NCBI GenBank assembly: GCA_965178125.1
Contig: OZ237742.1
Location: 806,001-870,000 of the forward strand
From: Bilabrum cf. latius
Lineage: Eukaryota > Bigyra: Bicosoecida > Bigyra > Bicosoecida
Length of the DNA: 64,000 bases
Direction of reading: 5' to 3'
Under the pieces are notes generated by a model, which ran no database searches, was not told the origin of the DNA, and saw nothing but the letters and a program-made list of their open reading frames with translations. Below, one piece after another: positions 57,477 through 64,000 of this stretch (position 1 is its first letter; each line of letters opens with the position of its first letter). Made by a program: the position numbers and the translations under genes.

Positions 57477-60400
57477 ATGGCTCGATCCAATGACCAATAT
57501 AGCTACAAGGTGCCTGTAGTACTTGTAGCAGGTTTTCTTGCACCTTCCAAGTGAGTGTCGTCCAGAGGGGCGCGTCTTCATGTTACATATTGCCCAAAGT
57601 CCGTGTCTTCCAAAGTCGTTTGACACCTGGGCCGCAGGGACTGTGAGACGTATTGGGGATATGCCACGAGGCAACGGGGTATGCGAACAATTAGTGCTCG
57701 CCTATCACCAGTAGCTAGCTCGTGGGAGCGCGCATGCTAGCTTTTCTATTAGCTCAAAGGGGGCCGGATAGATTACGGGGCTCGCCATTCCAGGGCGTTC
57801 AATGTTGAGAGGTTTGGCCACGATTTTGGAGAAGGACTGTACCCGGAATGGAACGAATCTAACCCCATTCACTTGGTTGGACATTCTTTCGGCGGACAGA
57901 GCGCACGTGTCCTCCAACAGATGCTAGAAGACGGAGAGTTTGCAGGTGAGATTCTGTCGTCGTGCGGGAATACGCCCCGCGAGGCTGGCTGCACATGCAC
58001 CTCTAGTCATGCACGTTATTAATTGTTGCAGGTTATGACACATCGTCTCGGTGGGTGCTGAGCATCGCATGCATCAGTTCGCCTTTGAATGGCAGCGTAA
58101 GGTGTTGGATATCCGAGCGCCACACTTGCTTCTGAGCATTTACTGAGCACGTATCTGCAATTATTGCCATGTCTATTTGCTAGAGCAGCTTGCTGTCTAT
58201 CCATTGGGGGCAAAGTCGGATGTGCTGGGTCAGTGGGTCGGCAAAATCCTTGCTAATACGACCAGCCGCGCTGCGATGCGAGCCGCCCAGCAGGAAAGGA
58301 CCAGTGGTGTTTACCCGCGAGAAATTCCCTCCGAAGATCCATCGCGATCAAATGCACCCCTGTCTCACAGCAACGAGCCGTCGAAAGATGCCGGACTCCC
58401 GGCATCGCAATCTGCCCCTTGCCTCCCTCAAGTCGCTGCAAGCGCACCATGCGGCCGAGAGGCGAGCAGCGCCGCCAGCGGCAGCGCCTGTGCCAGCGCC
58501 ACTGACGAGGTACCACTCGGAGAGAAACCAAGAAGTACGGACGAGCGCGCACCGAGGAGCAGCGGCAGTAGGGCGATCGCTTCGACGGTTGCTCTGGTTC
58601 CGCCTTCGCAGCATGGCTCGCAGGCTGGGCAGTCTGCCCGGACGTCGCTTGCGCAGTGGCAGCCCCACCTTCCCGTCAGGTGGTTTTCTGCAGGATTTTC
58701 CCTGGGAGTCCTGATCCAAGGTCTGGAGTTCCTCGACAGCCCCGCCCTGCGCGGCACAGGGCTCGATTTCGTGATGCAGCACCACAAGCTCTCCCGCAGG
58801 CATGGGTTGACGCTGGGCTGCCTCCGCCTCTTGCGCGCACTTAACCCATGCTCTCGCGGAAGCAGGCTCTTTCAGAACACCAACACGGCTCCTTTTGACC
58901 TATCAGTGCACGGATCATTCCTGTGGAATGCTAGGATCAGGCACTACCACCACACGTACTACTTCTCATTCGTGGGCGACGGAGCCATGGGACCCGAGGA
59001 GGACCTAGCGAGCGACCAGAACACCGGCAGTTCGGTCGCGTGGTCGCACGACAGGCGCTACCCCCAGGGACTCCTGAAGGCTGGCCAGGAATGTCTCCAA
59101 GGACCTGAAGGGGCTGCGCGAAGGACAGCGGCAATGGGTGCCTGCGCACCATCGTGCAGTGCAGCTGCCAGGCATCTTCCCCCCCGTGCCGCTGCCGCTG
59201 CTGCGTGCACCTTCCCAGCTGCGCCGGGTCTTCTCTCGCCTGGATGCAGCGATGCTGGCCGCGCTGCATCCAGTCAGGACTAGCCAGATGATGACATTGA
59301 AACAGGGGTGGCTCCGCATTGCTGCGCCGCTGGACCGCAGACGGACGTTGCATCGTCCTCAGGGCAGAGCACGCTCAGCGATGCAGGCGAATCAGGCCTG
59401 CACTCCTCTCGCTCTACCAGCCCAAGCGCAGCAAGCCACGCCTCATTATCATGGAGATCAGAGTCAGGCGCTGCTTCCAGATCGTCTAGTTAGGATGGAT
59501 TGGAAGGAGGCGCATCGGACACTGCTGAGATGACGACGGCATCCATCAGAGCCTGGCCGAGCCGCCCCAGGAGAGCCAAGAGGAAGAGCAGCAGGAGAGC
59601 CCAGCCAGCGAGGCAGCCTAACTGCGCAATGACCTCGATTCAGCACGCCTTTGCGTGCTTCTACGTGGTACTGGGCTGGCTCGGCGCGATGCTTACGACT
59701 GTGGGAGTGGCGCGGGACCTCGTGTCATGGTCGGGCAAGGTGTTCTGGGCCGCCACACGCTCCTTTGGGTCCTCTGCTGGTTGCGGCTGCGGCTGCGGCT
59801 GCGGCTGCTGGGCTTAGAGGTGCGTAGATGCGGACCGTGGCAACACCCAAAACTCGTCTATCCACTCGGGCGCGATTGACAGGACCAGCGGTACTATGGC
59901 AGCAGGCGGTCAGGAGGAGGGCAGCAACCGCGTCATGGAGGTCCAGGACGCATCTGCATCTGACACTCTCGATTCTACCTCGATTGATCCTGCAGCAGGC
60001 ACTGATGGGACTGGCCCCGAACATGTTGATGAGGTGGCCTGGTGGCCGGTGGTGCCCAGCCGTCCAGATGCGTACGTGAACACGGGAGGCGAGATGCTGC
60101 GCTGCAAGTAGGGGAGAGTGCCGCACGCGACGTGGCTGGCGTGGGCCTCAGAGCAGCTGGCCCTCCCCGCGGTGAAAACTGTGCTGCTGCGGGGAATGTA
60201 CGAGGCTGTGCGGTTCTGGCCGTGGAGAGAAGAGGACTTCAGGATGATGTACCCTGGCTTTTAGGTCAAGAGCTGGCTGCGCGGCGGCCACGACGGGCTG
60301 TGCGGGGTCAAGACACAGGCCTTTCCCATTGTGTGCAGGGGTGACGGGACGGACGAAGTGATCGCACCTGCCGGTGCGATGCTGGGTCCTGCCGAGGCGG

Positions 60401-60783
60401 TGAAGAACGGGTCCACAGATTCCGATGCCTGTGGGGAGCAGCAAGCTGCGAGGAGAACGGCCTCGTCCGACCTCAGGAGGTGGGGCAGGGACGGTGACTC
60501 ATCAGGCCGCTCCACACAGGTGTGCCTGCCTGCCGTGCCCAAGCGCTGGATTCCTCCACATCGGTTTGGCCCCATTCCAGCGCATGCCAGCGACGTGCGG
60601 CCTGGCGTGTGGTATGTCCGGCGAGTGGCTGTGGACCACGTGAGCATCGTCCCGGCGTAGCACGACAGCATCGCGCAGCAGTCCCTGTTTAAGGAGCTAT
60701 TTGCGGGGCTCCGGCGAGCAGAGGAGAGGTGGAGAGCCATGAAGGAGGCGGAAGAGCACCTTCTGGAGATGGATGCGTTCTAA
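57477..60783 (+). CDS. large alpha/beta-hydrolase lipase
   Basis: Exons 57477-57550, 57638-57945, 58032-58096 and 58189-60783; phases agree; 1,013 residues, TAA. It resembles triacylglycerol lipases of the Geobacillus L1 type: YKVPVVLVAGFLAP, ETYWGYATRQRG, SPVASSWERAC-TAG-LFY-TAG-LKGGRIDYG, RFGHDFGEGLYPEW, then nucleophile block PIHLVGHSFGGQSARVL, WVLSIACISSPLNGS, Asp block GGHDGLCGVKTQAFP and His block VAVDHVSIVP. The TAG pair (57738, 57750) falls on the family's CELFYQLKGG; the second site is normally Gln. Between the ISSPLNG block and the Asp/His blocks it carries long Ser/Ala/Pro-rich insertions, so it is over twice the usual size. Eight in-frame TAGs. No signal peptide is evident; a hydrophobic stretch (HAFACFYVVLGWLGAMLTTV) may be a membrane anchor. 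Confidence 0.88.
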
Positions 60784-61255
60784 TTGATTGAGTTGTTGCC
60801 ATAGCCTGCAACCACTAATGCAACTTCACCTGGTAGCTTTCAAATCTCCGACATTACTGCCACGTAAGCAAGGTCCGCCGATCTCAGACCTCATCGCGTC
60901 ACCCATTTCTTTGTGTCAGCTTTGTCAGGCCCACCAAGCCAGATACGACAGCTCGGCGGTAAATGCACGCAACAACGCCGAGCGGAGCGAGCAACCCGAG
61001 CCGTCCGGAACACACACCACTCGCAGAAGCCAAATCAGAGACTGTGAGTGTACAAGAAACGATTTCGATTCGTATCATTCGATTTGGTCTGAATGCGCAA
61101 TCTGTTGCCTCGAATCGAATCACAGTGGAATAGAGATGATCTGCTGCGACTTGATGATGCTCGCTCCTCGCCGATCCTCGCAGTGCCTGTGTTATCCCAC
61201 CACAGGCAAGCTACTTGCGATCGCGTCCTTGTCACGTTGTCGAAATAGCATCATC
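60784..61255 (+). other. upstream region of tandem gene copy 1
   Basis: 472 bp. From 60951 onward it is a near-copy of 62845-63149, so it is probably the promoter and leader of the duplicated gene. An open frame spans it (from 60788), but in the second copy that frame is broken by TGA at the matching place, which argues that this stretch is not coding. Confidence 0.5.
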
Positions 61256-62080
61256 ATGCGGATCGGCATCAACACTCTAGCCCGACACGCCGGTCGACGG
61301 ATGGCTCAAGCAATCAAGGGCAGGACACCAAGCGGCATGATGATGATGCCTCGCCAGCTCTGCATGCGGTCCATCGCCGGATCGGCCAGAGCTCTCCATA
61401 CCATTGACACGCCCCAGCATGACCCGCACACCGAGCCACATCTAGACTCGCAAGACGCCCAAAGCCCGGTCGTCGACCTCCCAAGCCCAGGCAGCCAGGA
61501 CCACGTGATGCAGGCGGCCAGCCAGGCCCTGGACTCCCTGCAAGAGGCATCAGCCAGCGCCAGCGAGGCTGTGGCACGCATGGATGCATTCGTCGCCGCC
61601 GCCGAGACAGCCGCGCCCGCCCATCAGGCGCTGGCGGCGGCCGAGGAGGCGGTGCGGGCGTCGATGAAATGCATGGAGCTGGACGGGAAGGCGAGCATGG
61701 CGGTTGATCCAGGTGCGGCCAGCTCTGTGGGCCAGTATGTGGATGCGCTGGGCCCGGCGGAGGATGCGCTGAGGCAGGTGCGTGCGTCGGCAGAGAAGGC
61801 GGGCGCTGCTGCGGATGCGATGCTTCGTCACATGGAGGGTCTGGGCATGGAGGCGAGCCGGGCGGCGGGGGAGGAGGCCGGCAGGGGGGTGCTGTCTTGG
61901 GAAGATGGGGACGAGGATGAGAAGGAAAAGGTAGAAGATATCATATTCGATAAAATCTATCACCGACTAGAAGTGAAGTGCGAGCAGCAGGGATACGCGT
62001 GCGGTCTCATGGCGTCAAGCGAGGAGGATGCCATGTCCGCAGGGTCTGATATTGGCGATGAGCTGTCATGCGCAGACATA
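60951..62080 (+). repeat. segmental tandem duplication, unit 1
   Basis: This segment recurs at 62845-64000 with a constant offset of 1,894 bp from the leader through the presequence and Ala-rich core. The start of the coding region shows only a few substitutions. Divergence is concentrated around 61930-62050, where the two predicted proteins differ by substitutions and a short deletion. Confidence 0.95.
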
Positions 62081-62464
62081 GATGAAACATCATGTGACGT
62101 TGGAGAAGAGCTGGGAGAGAAGGAGGGCGCCAAGCTGGGATGGGAGGCCGGGTTCAGGGTCGGAGGGTACGTGGGTGGCGAGATCGGCAGGCGGGCGGGA
62201 GCAAAGGCTGGCACTGAGCATGGCAGTGAAGTAGCATACAACATCGCTTCCGATCACTTCGATGGAAGTGACAATACATGTATGGGCGAAGCAAGTGGGT
62301 GGGCCTAGGAAGGCTTTCTGGACAAGCAGGGCAAGGACAAGGCGTGGCTGGCGCAGCTGTGCAAGGACAAGCCGTGGCTGGATTACAAAGAGATTGTGTG
62401 GTATTGGGATGAGCAGGAGAGAGAAGAGAAGCAGTCCGAGGAAGCCCCGTCCAAGGAAGCGTGA
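61256..62464 (+). CDS. tandem-duplicated gene, copy 1 (unknown function)
   Basis: 402 residues from ATG 61256-61258 to TGA 62462-62464, with one in-frame TAG at 62306. The family is not recognised. The first ~45 residues are Arg/Ser/Ala-rich without acids (MRIGINTLARHAGRRMAQAI, LCMRSIAGSARALHT), like a mitochondrial presequence. A helical Ala-rich middle follows (ASQALDSLQEASASASEAVA, HQALAAAEEAVRASM, LRQVRASAEKAGAAADAM), then a Gly-spaced segment (GEELGEKEGAKLGWEAGFRV, GGYVGGEIGRRAGAKAGTEH) that recalls glycine-zipper membrane motifs, and a charged end with Trp (DKAWLAQLCKDKPWLDYKEI). ATG codons upstream (61135) are possible starts, but the presequence-like start is preferred. Mitochondrial location is inference. 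Confidence 0.65.
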
Positions 62465-63149
62465 TGGGCTCACTGGCACCTTGGGATGCAGCAGCCTGCG
62501 TTCCATGACCGGTCTTGCACTGGCCAATTCTGTACAATGTGGTAAACTACTCGCCATCCTTGCCCGAGCAAGGTCCCTCGATCTAGCACCTCACCACCTC
62601 ACCCATAGCCACAGCATATCAGCGGCCTACTCCCTCCACCTGCTGGTGGTGTGTGCCAGAGGCAGGCCCTCAGCGCCTCGACTTGTTGAGTGCACACGGG
62701 ACGCCAAGGACATGGAGGAGGAGGATGATACCCTTGCAGGGCTGAGGCTGGTCATTGCTAGCCACTGTGCAGCCGCGCCAGTGCCAGTCCGCATCAGGCT
62801 CACCGGCCAGGCCGGGACCAGCCAGCCAGCCAGGCAGTCCAACAGCTCGGCGGTAAATGCACGCAACAACGCCGAGCGGAGCGAGGTCCTCGAGCCGTCC
62901 CGAACACACACCACTGGCAGAAGCCAAACCAGAGACTGTGAGTGTACAAGAAACGATTTCGATTCATATCATTCGATTTGGTCTGAATGCTCCATCTGTT
63001 GCCTAGAATCGAATCACAGTTGAATAGAGATGATCTGCTGCGACTTGATGATGCTCGCTCCTCGCCGATCCTCGCAGTGCCTGTGTTATCCCACCACAGG
63101 CAAGCTACTTGCGATCGCGTCCTTGTCACGTTGTCGAAATAGCATCATC
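62465..63149 (+). other. spacer between tandem copies, with duplicated leader
   Basis: 685 bp. 62465-62844 is unique spacer; 62845-63149 repeats the leader of copy 1. Compared with copy 1 it has several substitutions, including one that makes TGA (63021-63023) in the extended upstream frame. No other gene is seen. Confidence 0.5.
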
Positions 63150-64000
63150 ATGCGGATCGGCATCGACACTCTAGCCCGACACGCCGGTCGAAGGATGGCT
63201 CAAGCAATCAAGGGCAGGACAGCCAGCGGCATGATGATGATGCCTCGCCAGCTCTGCATGCGGTCCATCGCCGGATCGGCCAGAGCTCTCCATACCATTG
63301 ACACGCCCCAGCATGACCCGCACACCGAGCCACATCTAGACTCGCAAGACGCCCAAAGCCCGGTCGTCGACCTCCCAAGCCCAGGCAGCCAGGACCACGT
63401 GATGCAGGCGGCCAGCCAGGCCCTGGGCTCCCTGCAAGAGGCATCAGCCAGCGCCAGCGAGGCTGTGGCACGCATGGATGCATTCGTCGCCGCCGCCGAG
63501 ACAGCCGCGCCCGCCCATCAGGCGCTGGCGGCGGCCGAGGAGGCGGTGCGGGCGTCGATGAAATGCATGGAGCTGGACGGGAAGGCGAGCATGGCGGTTG
63601 ATCCAGGTGCGGCCAGCTCTGTGGGCCAGTATGTGGATGCGCTGGGCCCGGCGGAGGATGCGCTGAGGCAGGTGCGTGCGTCGGCAGAGAAGGCGGGCGC
63701 TGCTGCGGATGCGATGCTTCGTCACATGGAGGGTCTGGGCATGGAGGCGAGCCGGGCGGCGGGGGAGGAGGCCGGCAGTGGGGTGCTGTCTTGGGAAGAT
63801 GGGGACGAGGATGAGAAGGAAAAGGTAGAGGAAGAAATCAATTCAGCAATTAACGATGTATTGATGCTCAAATGCGAGCAGCGAGGATACGAGTGCGGTC
63901 TCATGACGTCAAACGTGTTTCATGCCTAGGATATTGGGTCTGATATTGGCGACCAGCTGTCATGCGCAGACATAGATGAAACATCATGTGAGGTAGGAAG
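62845..64000 (+). repeat. segmental tandem duplication, unit 2 (runs off end)
   Basis: Second copy of the unit described at 60951. It includes the leader and the coding region of copy 2 and continues past the window end, so its full length is unknown. Confidence 0.95.
63150..64000 (+). CDS. tandem-duplicated gene, copy 2 (3' partial)
   Basis: Starts at ATG 63150-63152 and is open to the window end through a TAG at 63927-63929. It is nearly identical to copy 1 up to KEKVE (differences such as Asn/Asp, Pro/Ala, Arg/Ser). It then diverges (EEINSAINDVLMLKCEQRGY) and re-aligns at DIGSDIGDQLSCADIDETSC. A deletion relative to copy 1 removes part of the EEDAMSAG stretch. The TAG lies at this variable junction, so Gln versus a true end cannot be judged from copy 1 alone; the renewed similarity downstream says it is read through. 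Confidence 0.65.

Noticed and set aside
60788-61255. N-terminal extension of tandem gene copy 1
   Set aside because: The matching frame of copy 2 is interrupted by TGA at 63021-63023, so the extension is probably leader sequence.

Overview
This window is nuclear DNA from a GC-rich, gene-dense microbial eukaryote. It holds 24 protein genes on both strands, short spliceosomal GT-AG introns (about 86-250 nt, donor usually GTGAG), close divergent and convergent gene pairs, and eukaryote-only families: an HSF-type factor, an RBR ubiquitin ligase, MSI1/RBBP4, a Tctex dynein light chain, YIPF5, a COPI-associated protein, OSCA/CSC1 and MscS-like channels, and an mRNA-capping-type phosphatase. The Tctex chain shows dynein motors. 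Nothing here shows whether a plastid is present, and I do not name a taxon.

The main result is that UAG is a sense codon, almost certainly glutamine, while UAA and UGA are the stops. By hand count about 100 in-frame TAGs lie inside 23 of the 24 genes. No gene I could follow to its end uses TAG as the terminator (15 end in TGA, 8 in TAA). Reading TAG as Gln joins what look like fragments into long uninterrupted frames with no TAA, TGA or frameshift. It also restores Gln at conserved sites: the QR-Y-Y site of the S28 peptidase, the LFYQLKGG block of the lipase, and CAG runs in the HSF protein. All gene models below use this code; with the standard code nearly every gene would be mis-annotated as broken.

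Layout. 0-7 kb: secreted ankyrin protein (-), CREST/TMEM8-like membrane protein (-), S28 serine carboxypeptidase (+), phosphoglycerate mutase (-). 7-16 kb: a 2,262-residue HSF-type factor (-) and a METTL2/6/8-like tRNA methyltransferase (-). 16-24 kb: a 1,694-residue cyclic-nucleotide-binding protein (-) and a capping-type RNA phosphatase (-). 24-30 kb: PHO84-like phosphate transporter (+) and an unrecognised 1,179-residue protein (+). 30-37 kb: OSCA/CSC1-like channel (-), ERD2-like membrane protein (+), YIPF5 (-). 37-47 kb: beta-propeller-like protein ending in a 27-copy helix repeat (+) and an unrecognised 2,132-residue membrane protein (-). 47-57 kb: Tctex light chain (+), glyoxalase II (-), multi-TM RBR ligase (+), MscS-like channel with EF-hand (+), COPI-associated protein (-), MSI1/RBBP4 (+). 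57-64 kb: a large lipase (+) and two tandem copies (offset 1,894 bp) of an unrecognised gene (+), the second running off the end.

The genes are not an operon. They are a random-looking slice of housekeeping, trafficking, signalling and transport functions whose shared feature is the altered code. Exon borders were placed by eye from reading frame, splice consensus and family conservation; the 5' ends of three genes remain unresolved.
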